A DNA stretch of 64,000 bases. It comes from Nocardioides oleivorans. GTDB taxonomy: Bacteria; Actinomycetota; Actinomycetes; Propionibacteriales; Nocardioidaceae. Numbering within the stretch: position 1 is the stretch's first letter; each line of letters opens with the position of its first letter. This document shows, one piece after another, positions 9,256 through 17,165 of the stretch. Made by a program: the position numbers and the translations under genes. The notes beneath the pieces were generated by a model. It did no database searches. It saw nothing but the letters and a program-made list of their open reading frames with translations, and was not told the DNA's origin. The stretch spans positions 682,001 through 746,000 of the forward strand of contig NZ_SDWT01000001.1 in NCBI RefSeq assembly GCF_004137255.1. The letters are read 5' to 3'.

Positions 9256-10221
9256 TCAGCCACCCACCTGCGGGACGGGCGGGAAGTTCGCGATCCAGGT
9301 GTCGAACCACGGACCGGTGCCGAGGGTGTTGGCGAACACGCGGTAGAACGGCGCCATCAGCCGCAGGCTGCTGTCGAGGTTGTCCTCGTTCTTGTTGAGG
9401 ACCGCGACGACGTTCTCCAGGTGCGCGAGCGCCGGCGCGAGGTCGGTGCGCGACTGGCGGATGAGCTTGGTGAGCTCCTTCGACAGCTGGGTGCTGGAGA
9501 CGAGCAGCTCGTGCACCGCGTCGCGGCGGGCGACCAGCGCGCGGAAGAGCACGTCGCTGTCCTCCATCAGCTTGACGATGTCCTGGTCGCGCTCGTCGAG
9601 GACGTTCGAGACGCGCTCGAGGTTGGTGAGCAGGCCGCCGAGCTGCTCGTCCTTGGCCGCCACGTTGGCCGAGAGCCGGCTGAGGCCGTCGAGCGCCCCG
9701 CGGAACTCCTCGGGGGTGTTGCGGGTCAGGTCGGCCAGGGTGGTCAGCGACTCGGCGAGCTGGTCGGTGTCGATCTGCTCCGAGGTCGAGGCCAGCCCCT
9801 CGAAGGCCTCCACCACGTCGTACGGCGACGAGGTGCGCTCGGCGGGGATGGTCGCGCCCTCGGCCAGCTGGCCGGCGCCGGCCGGCTCGAGCGAGAGGAA
9901 CATGGCGCCGAGGATCGTCTTGACCTTGATCGCGGCTCCCGTGTCGGTGCCGAAGGCGGCGGTGTCGTCGACCTTGAAGGTGACGTCGACCCGGTCGCCG
10001 TCGAGCGCGATGTCGTCGACCTTGCCGACCCGGACCCCGGCGATGCGGACCTCGTCGTCGACCTTCAGCCCACCGGCCTCGGTGAAGAGCGCGTGGTAGG
10101 TGTCTCCCCCGCCGATGACCGGCAGGTCGCCCGCACGCAGCGCGCCCACCAGCACCATCGCCAGGACGACGATGCTGACCGCCCCGACGACGACGGGGTT
10201 GCGCTCGCGGAACGGCTTCAT
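9256..10221 (-). CDS. mceC: Mce family protein, MceC position
   Basis: 321 residues with an N-terminal membrane/signal helix (NPVVVGAVSIVVLAMVLVGAL), an Mce domain (VRIAGVRVGKVDDIALDGD) and a helical needle segment to about residue 280. It is shorter than its paralogues and lacks their disordered C-terminal tail. Its ATG overlaps the mceB stop by 4 bases (ATGA). Confidence 0.93.
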   Translation of the reverse strand: MKPFRERNPVVVGAVSIVVLAMVLVGALRAGDLPVIGGGDTYHALFTEAGGLKVDDEVRIAGVRVGKVDDIALDGDRVDVTFKVDDTAAFGTDTGAAIKVKTILGAMFLSLEPAGAGQLAEGATIPAERTSSPYDVVEAFEGLASTSEQIDTDQLAESLTTLADLTRNTPEEFRGALDGLSRLSANVAAKDEQLGGLLTNLERVSNVLDERDQDIVKLMEDSDVLFRALVARRDAVHELLVSSTQLSKELTKLIRQSRTDLAPALAHLENVVAVLNKNEDNLDSSLRLMAPFYRVFANTLGTGPWFDTWIANFPPVPQVGG

Positions 10222-11255
10222 CCGAGATCACACCTGTCGGAGCCGGTCTCGTACTTCACCGGCACCTGCACGCCGCCGGGCAGGTTGACCCGGCCCTGGA
10301 ACTCGCACAGGTAGAAGTTGAAGAACGAGCCGTAGATCGCGGTGCGGCCGATCTTGTCGAGCTTGATCGGCAGCACCTGGAGGGCCCGGTCGAGCTCGGC
10401 CTTGTTCTTGTCGATGTTGCCGGCGACCGCGCGCAGCTCCTTGATGTCCTTCACGAAGGGCTGGCGGATGCCGTCGACGAGCGAGGCGGTCTCCACGGAC
10501 AGGGCGGAGACGTCCTCGAGGGAGTCGAGGATCGCGTTGCGGTCGTCCTTGAGCCCGCCGACCAGCGTGCGGAACGACGTGATCAACCGGGTCAGCTGCT
10601 TGTCGCGGTCGGCCACGTGGTCGAGGACGAGGGAGAGGTTGTCGATCAGCTGGCCGATGACCTCGTCGCGGTCGGCCAGCGTCGAGGTCACCGAGGCGGT
10701 GTGCGCGAGCAGGCCCTCGAGCGTGCCGCCCTCGCCCTGGAAGACCTGCACCAGCTCGAAGGAGAGCTGGTTGACGTCCTCGGGCGAGAGCGCCTGGAAG
10801 AGCGGCTTGAAGCCGTTGAAGAGCACGGTCAGGTCGAGCGCGGGACGGGTGCGCGAGACCGGGATCGTCGCGCCGTCGGGCAGCCGGCCGGTGTCGCCGA
10901 CCTCCTGGGTGAGCGAGAGGTAGCGCTGGCCGACGAGGTTGCGGTAGCGGATGAGCGCGTTGGTGCCGCCGTTGACCGAGGTGCGCTCGTCGACGGAGAA
11001 CGTGATCAGCGCGCGGCTGCGGTCGACGACCTCCACCTTGCTCACCGTGCCGACGCGGACGCCCGCGACCCGGACGTCGTCGCCCTTGTTGACGCCGGTC
11101 GCGTCGGTGAACTCGGCCCGGTAGGTGCGGGAGGCACCGAAACCGATGTTGCCGATCGTGACCACCAGCACGGCGGTGGCGAGCGAGGTGACCACCACGA
11201 AGACGAGGAGCTTGAGCAGGTCGGCGGAGGTCTTCTTGTCGAGGATCTTGCTCAT
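10218..11255 (-). CDS. mceB: Mce family protein, MceB position
   Basis: 345 residues. The start ATG 11253-11255 overlaps the mceA stop as ATGA. The N-terminal helix (LLKLLVFVVVTSLATAVLVV) is followed by an Mce domain with VRVAGVRVGTVSKVEVVDRS and the YRNLVGQRYLSL segment common to MceB proteins. The C-terminal part (about 180-320) is predicted helical. Upstream in-frame sequence belongs to mceA read in another frame. Confidence 0.93.
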   Translation of the reverse strand: MSKILDKKTSADLLKLLVFVVVTSLATAVLVVTIGNIGFGASRTYRAEFTDATGVNKGDDVRVAGVRVGTVSKVEVVDRSRALITFSVDERTSVNGGTNALIRYRNLVGQRYLSLTQEVGDTGRLPDGATIPVSRTRPALDLTVLFNGFKPLFQALSPEDVNQLSFELVQVFQGEGGTLEGLLAHTASVTSTLADRDEVIGQLIDNLSLVLDHVADRDKQLTRLITSFRTLVGGLKDDRNAILDSLEDVSALSVETASLVDGIRQPFVKDIKELRAVAGNIDKNKAELDRALQVLPIKLDKIGRTAIYGSFFNFYLCEFQGRVNLPGGVQVPVKYETGSDRCDLG

Positions 11256-12535
11256 CGCAGCGACACCTCCGCCCCGCGTGCCATCGGCCCGACGAGCAGC
11301 ACGCCCAGGTCCGGTACGTCGCTCGCGCTGACGCCGAGGCCCGGCGCGAGCAGCGCCTTGAGGAGCGACGACTCGTCGCGCCCACCGGCGTACCCGGCGG
11401 CGTCGCCGGACCAGCCGGGGGCGACGCGGCTGGTGCCCTTGCCGGTCGGGCTGTTCACGCCGTCGACGAAGTCGGGCTGGTGGGTCACCGGGTTGCTCTG
11501 CGACCACGGGGGGCTGGGCAGGCGGCCGCAGTAGTAGCCGCGCTTGTCGCCGTAGACCGGGACGTCGGCCGCGGTGTAGCCGCGCGGCTGGTTCGGCAGG
11601 GTCTCGAGCACGATGTGCAGGGTGAACCCGCGGAACGCCTCGGCCTGCAGCTTGCCGATGTTGACCAGGCCACCGAGGAGGCAGGGGTAGCCGGGCGCGT
11701 AGCGGGCGAGCACCTCGAGCTGGCTCGCCGACAGGTCGGCCAGGCGCACCAGGTTGTCGCCGTTGTTGCGGGAGAACCGCTCGGCGACGGCGGCGAACCT
11801 CGACACGTCGTTGAAGAGCGCTTCGAGCTTGTCCTCGCGGTCCTCGAGCGTCGTGGTCGTGGTGATCGTGTTGCGCAGGATCGTCGCGACCTCGGGCAGC
11901 ACGTCGGCGTAGGTGTCGGAGACGCTGGCGGTCAGCCGCAGGTCCTCGACGAGCCCGGGGAGCTCGGGGTTGAACCTGGTCAGGTAGCCGTCGAGGGTCT
12001 CGATGCTCTCGCCGAGCTGCTCGCCGCGGCCCTCGAGCGCGGTGGCGACGGCGTTGAGGGTGTTGTTGAGGTCGGCCGGCTGGACGGCGCGCAGGAGGGG
12101 GTAGAGGTCGCTGAGGACCGCCTCGACCTCGATCGAGAGCTGGGTCCGCTCGATCACGTCGCCGGCGGCGATCGGCCGGGCCCGCGACCCACCGTCCGGG
12201 ATCACCAGCGAGACGAACTTCTCGCCGAACAGCGTCTTGGGCAGGATCGAGGCGGTGACGTCGTCGGGGATCTGCGCCGTGCGGTCGGGGTAGAGCCCGA
12301 GGGTGATGTCGGCGCCCTCGGCGGTCGGCTCGAAGCCGAGCACCTCCCCCACGATCACGCCGCGGATCTTGACGTCGGCGCGCTGCGGCAGCTGGAGGCC
12401 GATGCGCGAGGCGTGGACGGTGACCTCGTCGTAGGTGCTGAACTTCTTGGTGAAGACGCCGTAGGTCGCCCACACTGCGGCGAGGATCAGCACGAGGAAG
12501 ACGATCCCGAGCGTCCGGGTCCGGAAGGTCGTCAT
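11252..12535 (-). CDS. mceA: Mce family protein, MceA position
   Basis: 427 residues, first of the six mce genes and 7 bases after yrbEB. It has an N-terminal helix (TLGIVFLVLILAAVWATYG), an Mce domain with VKIRGVIVGEVLGFEP, a helical region, and a conserved two-Cys C-terminal domain (YPCLLGGL ... GYYCGRLPSPPW) seen in MceA proteins. Mce4-type systems import steroids in rhodococci and mycobacteria; other Mce systems carry fatty acids or other lipids. Nothing in this sequence fixes the cargo. Confidence 0.94.
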   Translation of the reverse strand: MTTFRTRTLGIVFLVLILAAVWATYGVFTKKFSTYDEVTVHASRIGLQLPQRADVKIRGVIVGEVLGFEPTAEGADITLGLYPDRTAQIPDDVTASILPKTLFGEKFVSLVIPDGGSRARPIAAGDVIERTQLSIEVEAVLSDLYPLLRAVQPADLNNTLNAVATALEGRGEQLGESIETLDGYLTRFNPELPGLVEDLRLTASVSDTYADVLPEVATILRNTITTTTTLEDREDKLEALFNDVSRFAAVAERFSRNNGDNLVRLADLSASQLEVLARYAPGYPCLLGGLVNIGKLQAEAFRGFTLHIVLETLPNQPRGYTAADVPVYGDKRGYYCGRLPSPPWSQSNPVTHQPDFVDGVNSPTGKGTSRVAPGWSGDAAGYAGGRDESSLLKALLAPGLGVSASDVPDLGVLLVGPMARGAEVSLR

Positions 12536-12542
12536 GACCGCC

Positions 12543-13373
12543 TCACCCCGCCAGCCGGACGGTGGTCGTGGTGCCCCAGATCGCCATCGAGAGCAGCAGG
12601 TCGATCACGTTGATCGCGACGATGCTCGTGCGCACGGCCCGACCCACGGCGACGCCGACGCCGGCGGGACCGCCCGACGCGGTGTAGCCGTGGTAGCAGT
12701 GGATGAGGATCACCGTGACGGCGAAGACCAGGACCTTGAGGAAGGACCAGAGCACGTCGCCCGGTGGCAGGAACGCGTAGAAGTAGTGGTCGTAGGTGCC
12801 CGGCGACTGGCCGTAGATCTGGGTCACCACGAGCCGGCTGGCGTAGTACGACGACAGCAGCCCGACGACGTACAACGGGATGATCGCGATCAGTCCGCCC
12901 ACGACGCGGGTCGCGACGAGGAACGGCATCGAGGGGATCGCCATCACCTCGAGGGCGTCGACCTCCTCGGAGATCCGCATGGCGCCCAGCTGCGCGGTGA
13001 AGCCGCACCCGACGGTGGCGGCCAGGGCGATGCCCGCGACGAGCGGGGCGATCTCACGGGTGTTGAAGTAGGCCGAGACGAAGCCCGCGAGGGGCGCGGT
13101 GCCGAGCTGGTTGAGCGCGGCGTAGCCCGACAGGCCGACCTGGGCGCCGGTGAAGAACGTCATGCCGATGATCACGCCGACCGTGCCGCCGATGACGGCG
13201 AGCGCACCCGAGCCGAGGGTGACCTCGGCGAGGATCCTCAGGATCTCCCGCGGGTAGCGGGTGATCGAGCGCGGGATCGCCCTCAGCACCCTGAGGTGGA
13301 ACCCCAGCTGGCCGCCGAGGTTGTCGAGGGACGCGAGCGGCGCGGTGTAGACGTCCTTGAGCGCCATCGTCAT
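12543..13373 (-). CDS. yrbEB: YrbE/MlaE family permease B
   Basis: 276 residues with about five membrane helices and the MlaE-family cytoplasmic loop (LGAMRISEEVDALEVMAIPS), whose Glu-rich segment contacts the ATPase. ATG 13371-13373 overlaps the yrbEA stop (ATGA). It forms the inner-membrane permease with YrbEA, fed by the Mce tube and energised by the Mkl ATPase at 14162-15118. Confidence 0.95.
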   Translation of the reverse strand: MTMALKDVYTAPLASLDNLGGQLGFHLRVLRAIPRSITRYPREILRILAEVTLGSGALAVIGGTVGVIIGMTFFTGAQVGLSGYAALNQLGTAPLAGFVSAYFNTREIAPLVAGIALAATVGCGFTAQLGAMRISEEVDALEVMAIPSMPFLVATRVVGGLIAIIPLYVVGLLSSYYASRLVVTQIYGQSPGTYDHYFYAFLPPGDVLWSFLKVLVFAVTVILIHCYHGYTASGGPAGVGVAVGRAVRTSIVAINVIDLLLSMAIWGTTTTVRLAG

Positions 13374-14155
13374 CCGCCCTTCGGGGGGACGATCTGCAGG
13401 TAGACCAGGCTCAGCACGAAGTTCGCCAGGAACAGCAGCAGGAACGTGATGACGACGGACTCGTTGACCGCGTCGCCGACGCCCTTCGGGCCACCGTTGG
13501 CGTTCATCCCCTTGTAGGACGCGACGATCGCGGCGATCAGCCCGAAGACCAGCGCCTTGAGCAGGCCGATCCACAGGTCGGGCAGCTGGGCGAGCGCGGT
13601 GAAGCTGGCGAGGTAGGCGCCCGGTGTGCCGTCCTGGAGGATCACGTTGAAGACGTAGCCACCGGTGACGCCGACGACGCTGACCATGCCGTTGAGGAAG
13701 AACGCGACGAGCATGCAGGCCAGGACCCGCGGCACGACCAGGCGCTGGATCGGGTCGATCCCGAGCACCATCATCGCGTCGAGCTCCTCGCGGATCTTGC
13801 GGGCACCGAGGTCGGCCGCGATCGCCGACCCGCCCGCGCCGGCGATCAGCAGCGCGGTGCCGATCGGCGCCGCCTGCTGGATGACGGCGAGCACGGACGC
13901 GGAGCCGGTGAAGGACTGGGCGCCGAACTGCTTGATCAGGCCGCCGACCTGGAGGGCGATGACCGCGCCGAACGGGATCGCGACCAGCGCGGTCGGGACG
14001 ATGGTGACCGAGGCGATGAACCAGGCCTGCTGGATGAACTCGCGCAGCTGGAAGGGTCGCCGGAACAGCCCGCGGAACACGTCGAGCGCGAACGCGAACA
14101 GGTTGCCCGCGACTCCGATCGGAGCGAGGGCGCGCGAGGTCGTCGAGGTGGCCAC
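13370..14155 (-). CDS. yrbEA: YrbE/MlaE family permease A
   Basis: 261 residues with MlaE-type membrane helices and the loop DLGARKIREELDAMMVLGID, the equivalent of the EAA loop that docks to the ATPase. It starts 6 bases after the mkl stop and is translationally linked to yrbEB by a 4-base overlap. Confidence 0.95.
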   Translation of the reverse strand: MATSTTSRALAPIGVAGNLFAFALDVFRGLFRRPFQLREFIQQAWFIASVTIVPTALVAIPFGAVIALQVGGLIKQFGAQSFTGSASVLAVIQQAAPIGTALLIAGAGGSAIAADLGARKIREELDAMMVLGIDPIQRLVVPRVLACMLVAFFLNGMVSVVGVTGGYVFNVILQDGTPGAYLASFTALAQLPDLWIGLLKALVFGLIAAIVASYKGMNANGGPKGVGDAVNESVVITFLLLFLANFVLSLVYLQIVPPKGG

Positions 14156-14161
14156 GAGGTG

Positions 14162-15118
14162 TCAGGCCCCCGGCGCGAGGCCGGCGTTGGCCGACTCGAA
14201 GGACCCGGGGGGCGGGGTGACGCCGTGCTCGCGGCACCACTCGCCGGCCGGCCGCTGGCTGCGCCGCGGGATGCCGTTGGACGGGTCGAGCTGCAGCGGG
14301 ATCGGCGGAAGCGGCGGGAGCTCCTGCCCGACCTCGGCGGCGAGCTCGGTGGCGTCCTTCTCCTCCGACATGCCGATCGGGCCGACCTTCTGCGCGTTGA
14401 GGAACTGGCGCACGACGGGCTCCTCGGAGCTGAGCAGCTGCTCGCGCGGCCCGAACATCGCGAGGTGGCGGTGGTAGAGCAGCCCGATGTTGTCGGGCAC
14501 CGTCCGCGCGGTGTTGATGTCGTGGGTGACGATGAGGAAGGTGGCGTCGATCTGCGCGTTGAGGTCGACGATCAGCTGGTTGAGGAAGGCGGTGCGCACC
14601 GGGTCGAGGCCTGAGTCGGGCTCGTCGAAGAGCACGATCTCGGGGTCGAGCACCAGGGCCCTTGCGAGACCCGCGCGCTTGCGCATGCCGCCCGAGATCT
14701 CACCGGGCAGCTTGTCCTCGGAGCCGAGGAGGCCGACGAGGTCCATCTTCTCCATGACGATGGCGCGGACCTCGGACTCGGACTTGCGGGTGTGCTCGCG
14801 CAGCGGGAAGGCGACGTTGTCGTAGAGGTTCATCGAGCCGAACATCGCGCCGTCCTGGAACAGCACGCCGAAGAGCTTGCGGATCTCGTAGAGGTCGCGC
14901 TCGGAGCAGCTCGCGATGTCGGTGCCCTCGATGATGATCGAGCCCTTGTCGGGCTTGAGCAGGCCGATGAGGGTCTTGAGGAAGACCGACTTGCCGGTGC
15001 CGGAGGGACCGAGCATCACGCAGATCTCGCCGGCCGGGACCGTGAGGGTCACGTCGCCCCAGATCAGCTGCTTGCCGAACGACTTCGAGAGGTCGTTGAC
15101 CTGGATCTCGACACCCAT
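14162..15118 (-). CDS. mkl: Mce/MlaF-type ABC transporter ATPase (Mkl)
   Basis: 318 residues. ATPase with Walker A GPSGTGKS (about 38-45), signature ISGGMRKRAGLARAL (about 138-152), Walker B IVLFDEPDSGLDP and the switch His in LIVTHD. It energises the YrbE/Mce importer. The C-terminal 65 residues are Pro-rich and lie outside the ATPase fold. In M. tuberculosis mkl (Rv0655) is also found between rplL and rpoB but away from any mce genes; here it heads the full operon. Confidence 0.95.
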   Translation of the reverse strand: MGVEIQVNDLSKSFGKQLIWGDVTLTVPAGEICVMLGPSGTGKSVFLKTLIGLLKPDKGSIIIEGTDIASCSERDLYEIRKLFGVLFQDGAMFGSMNLYDNVAFPLREHTRKSESEVRAIVMEKMDLVGLLGSEDKLPGEISGGMRKRAGLARALVLDPEIVLFDEPDSGLDPVRTAFLNQLIVDLNAQIDATFLIVTHDINTARTVPDNIGLLYHRHLAMFGPREQLLSSEEPVVRQFLNAQKVGPIGMSEEKDATELAAEVGQELPPLPPIPLQLDPSNGIPRRSQRPAGEWCREHGVTPPPGSFESANAGLAPGA

Positions 15119-15253
15119 GAGTGGCGGTCCCCTTCCCTCCCCCGGTCAGTGGTGATGGCTACTACTGAGTAGACCAACGCCGGACTGCGCGCGAGGTTAC
15201 GCCGAAGTGCGACGCTCGTCACGAGAACACGCGAGCGTGCCGGCGCCCGTCAC

Positions 15254-15313
15254 CCCGAGCGGTGAGTGAGCCACATTCCGCCGGCTCGCGACGTGGCTGA
15301 GGCACCGCTCGGG
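15254..15313. repeat. Palindromic repeat unit 1 (imperfect hairpin)
   Basis: Outer arms of 11 bases (15254-15264 and 15303-15313) and inner arms AGCCAC/GTGGCT (15269-15274 and 15293-15298). The left half, GGTGAGTGAGCCACATTCCG (15261-15280), is the same motif that builds the larger hairpin 22 bases to the right. Confidence 0.7.
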
Positions 15314-15334
15314 AGCGTGTCGGCGTACGACGCA

Positions 15335-15398
15335 CCGGTGGGCGGTGCGTGAGCCACGTTCCGACCTCGCGGAATGTGGCTCACGCACCGCCCACCGG
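15335..15398. repeat. Palindromic repeat unit 2 / likely terminator of the etf operon
   Basis: A 64-base hairpin: 29-base arms (15335-15363 and 15370-15398) with one G/T position and a 6-base loop. The core is GGTGCGTGAGCCACGTTCCG. It begins 17 bases after the etfA stop on the minus strand, so it can terminate the dehydrogenase-etf transcript. No T-run is present. The shared motif with the neighbouring hairpin suggests a dispersed palindromic element. Confidence 0.7.
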
Positions 15399-15414
15399 CG
15401 GCGAGGGCGAGCGA

Positions 15415-16398
15415 TCAGGCGCCGCGGCGGCGCCGGATCTCGGCGTTGATCGCCGGGATGATCTCGTGCAGGTCGCCGATCACGGCGTGGGTCGCCTTGG
15501 TGACCATCGGCGCGTCGGGGTCGTTGTTGATCGCCAGGATCGCCTTCGCGCTGCTGCACCCTGCCCAGTGCTGGATGGCACCGCTGATCCCGCACGGGAT
15601 GTAGAGGTCGGGCGAGATCCGGCTGCCGGTCTGGCCGACCTGCTCGTGGTGGGGGCGCCACCCGAGCGAGGTCACCACGCGGGAGACGCCGAGGGGCGCC
15701 TCCAGGAGGTCCGCCAGCTCGAGGAGGTCGTCGAAGCCGTCCGCCGAGCCCGCGCCGCGACCGGCGCCGACGACGACGCGGGCCGACTTCAGCGCACCGG
15801 ACAGGTCGGGCTCGGGCTCGTCGGTGGACACGACCCGGGCGACCAGGTCGGCGTCGGCGACCTCGGGGGTCTCGAGCACCAGCTCACCGTCCGCGGGGGC
15901 GTCCGCGGGCTTCGCCTCGACGGCGTGGCCGGCGACGGAGAAGATCGCGGGCCGCTGGGCCAGCTGCATCTCCTCGAGCGCGGCACCGCCGACGACCTGG
16001 CGGGTCACCGTGAACGGCGACAGTCCGTGGAAGGAGATGGCGTTGGCCGCCATGGGCAGGCCGGTGCGGGCGCCCACGTGGGCGAGCACCTCGTTGCCGC
16101 GCGACGTGCCGGCAGCCATCACGACCACGGAGCCGGCCTTCTCCCGCACGGCCATCAGGCCCGCGGCCCACGCGGCGCCGGAGTAGGCGTCGTACGCCGC
16201 CCCGGTGAGCGCGTGGATCCGGCGGACGCCGTAGGTGGCGAGCGTCTTGACCAGCGCGTCGTCGGGCTCGCCGACGACGACCGCGTCGATCGGCACTCCC
16301 CCGCCGGCTGCGGACAGGTCGCGGGCGAACGTGACGGCCTCGCGGGACGTCTCGACGGCCTCGCCCGCAGGCGAGACCTCGACCAGGACGAGGATCAT
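15415..16398 (-). CDS. etfA: Electron transfer flavoprotein alpha subunit
   Basis: 327 residues. The C-terminal FAD-binding domain is intact (about 255-310: GQTGSRISPDLYIPCGISGA, then IQHWAGCSSAKAILAINNDP). It overlaps etfB by 4 bases. With EtfB it takes electrons from flavin dehydrogenases and passes them to ETF-quinone oxidoreductase. Its position behind a dimethylglycine/sarcosine-type dehydrogenase suggests a dedicated ETF for betaine demethylation. Confidence 0.95.
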   Translation of the reverse strand: MILVLVEVSPAGEAVETSREAVTFARDLSAAGGGVPIDAVVVGEPDDALVKTLATYGVRRIHALTGAAYDAYSGAAWAAGLMAVREKAGSVVVMAAGTSRGNEVLAHVGARTGLPMAANAISFHGLSPFTVTRQVVGGAALEEMQLAQRPAIFSVAGHAVEAKPADAPADGELVLETPEVADADLVARVVSTDEPEPDLSGALKSARVVVGAGRGAGSADGFDDLLELADLLEAPLGVSRVVTSLGWRPHHEQVGQTGSRISPDLYIPCGISGAIQHWAGCSSAKAILAINNDPDAPMVTKATHAVIGDLHEIIPAINAEIRRRRGA

Positions 16399-17165
16399 GG
16401 CAGCACCCCCAGCTGCTCGAAGAGGTCGACGACCGCGGGTGCGGCCTCGGGGCCCTTGCCCAGCACCTGCACCGACGAGGCCGACGGCGGCGGGAGGACC
16501 AGGCGAAGGCGCGACGGCCCGGCGGGCGTCGCGACGGGCTGGCGCTCCTCGACCGGGGCCTTCTTGGCCTTCATCCGGCCGGGGACCGTGGGGTAGCGCG
16601 GCTGCACACCACCCTCGAGGACCGTCACGACCGCGGGCAACGGCAGGCGGAACGTCTCGTGGCCGTCGGGGCCGGAGCCGCTCGCGGTCACCTCGCCGTC
16701 GGCCACCGACACGTTGCTGACCCCGTTGACGACCGGCCAGCCGAGCTCGTAGGCGAGCCGGATGCCGACCTGGAAGTCACCGCTGTCGGCGGCGTCGTTG
16801 CCGAGCAGCACCAGCTGGTGCGGAGTCCCGGCGGCCTCGTGGTCGCGTACGACAGCGGCGATCTCGCGTGCCACGTCGGCCGGGCCGAAGCCCTGCGAGT
16901 CGGCGACGACGTGCGTCGCGCTCGTGCAGCCCACGGCCAGCGCCGCGCGTAGCTGCTCGACCGCGTCGGCGTCACCGAGCGTCATCACGGCAGCCTGACC
17001 GCCCTCCGCCGCCGCGACCTGGACGGCGAGCTCGACCGCGCACTCCTCGTGCGCGCTCATGGTGAAGCCCGCGAAGCGACCGTCGACGCCCTGGGCGTCC
17101 TCGGTGAGGACCACCTCGCTGGAGGAGTCGACGACGCGCTTGACGCAGACCAACGGGCTGACCAT
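16395..17165 (-). CDS. etfB: Electron transfer flavoprotein beta subunit
   Basis: 256 residues, normal length. It shows the ETF-beta N-terminus (VCVKRVVD), the AMP-binding region (LVLLGNDAADSGDFQVG) and the recognition-loop region near LPAVVTVLEGGVQPRYPT. The start ATG (17163-17165) shares its A with the dehydrogenase TGA, so the two are tightly coupled. Confidence 0.94.
   Translation of the reverse strand: MVSPLVCVKRVVDSSSEVVLTEDAQGVDGRFAGFTMSAHEECAVELAVQVAAAEGGQAAVMTLGDADAVEQLRAALAVGCTSATHVVADSQGFGPADVAREIAAVVRDHEAAGTPHQLVLLGNDAADSGDFQVGIRLAYELGWPVVNGVSNVSVADGEVTASGSGPDGHETFRLPLPAVVTVLEGGVQPRYPTVPGRMKAKKAPVEERQPVATPAGPSRLRLVLPPPSASSVQVLGKGPEAAPAVVDLFEQLGVLP

Noticed and set aside
10218..12473. 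Long readings upstream of mceB, and likewise of mceE, mceF, yrbEB and the permease
   Set aside because: The extra N-terminal parts are out-of-frame shadows of the preceding gene. Starts with 4-base overlaps followed by clear membrane or signal helices are preferred.
15196..15213. A possible sixth GTTGCG-type operator upstream of mkl
   Set aside because: GTTACG and TGCGAC are present but the spacer is 6 rather than 5, and there is no second unit 19 bp away.
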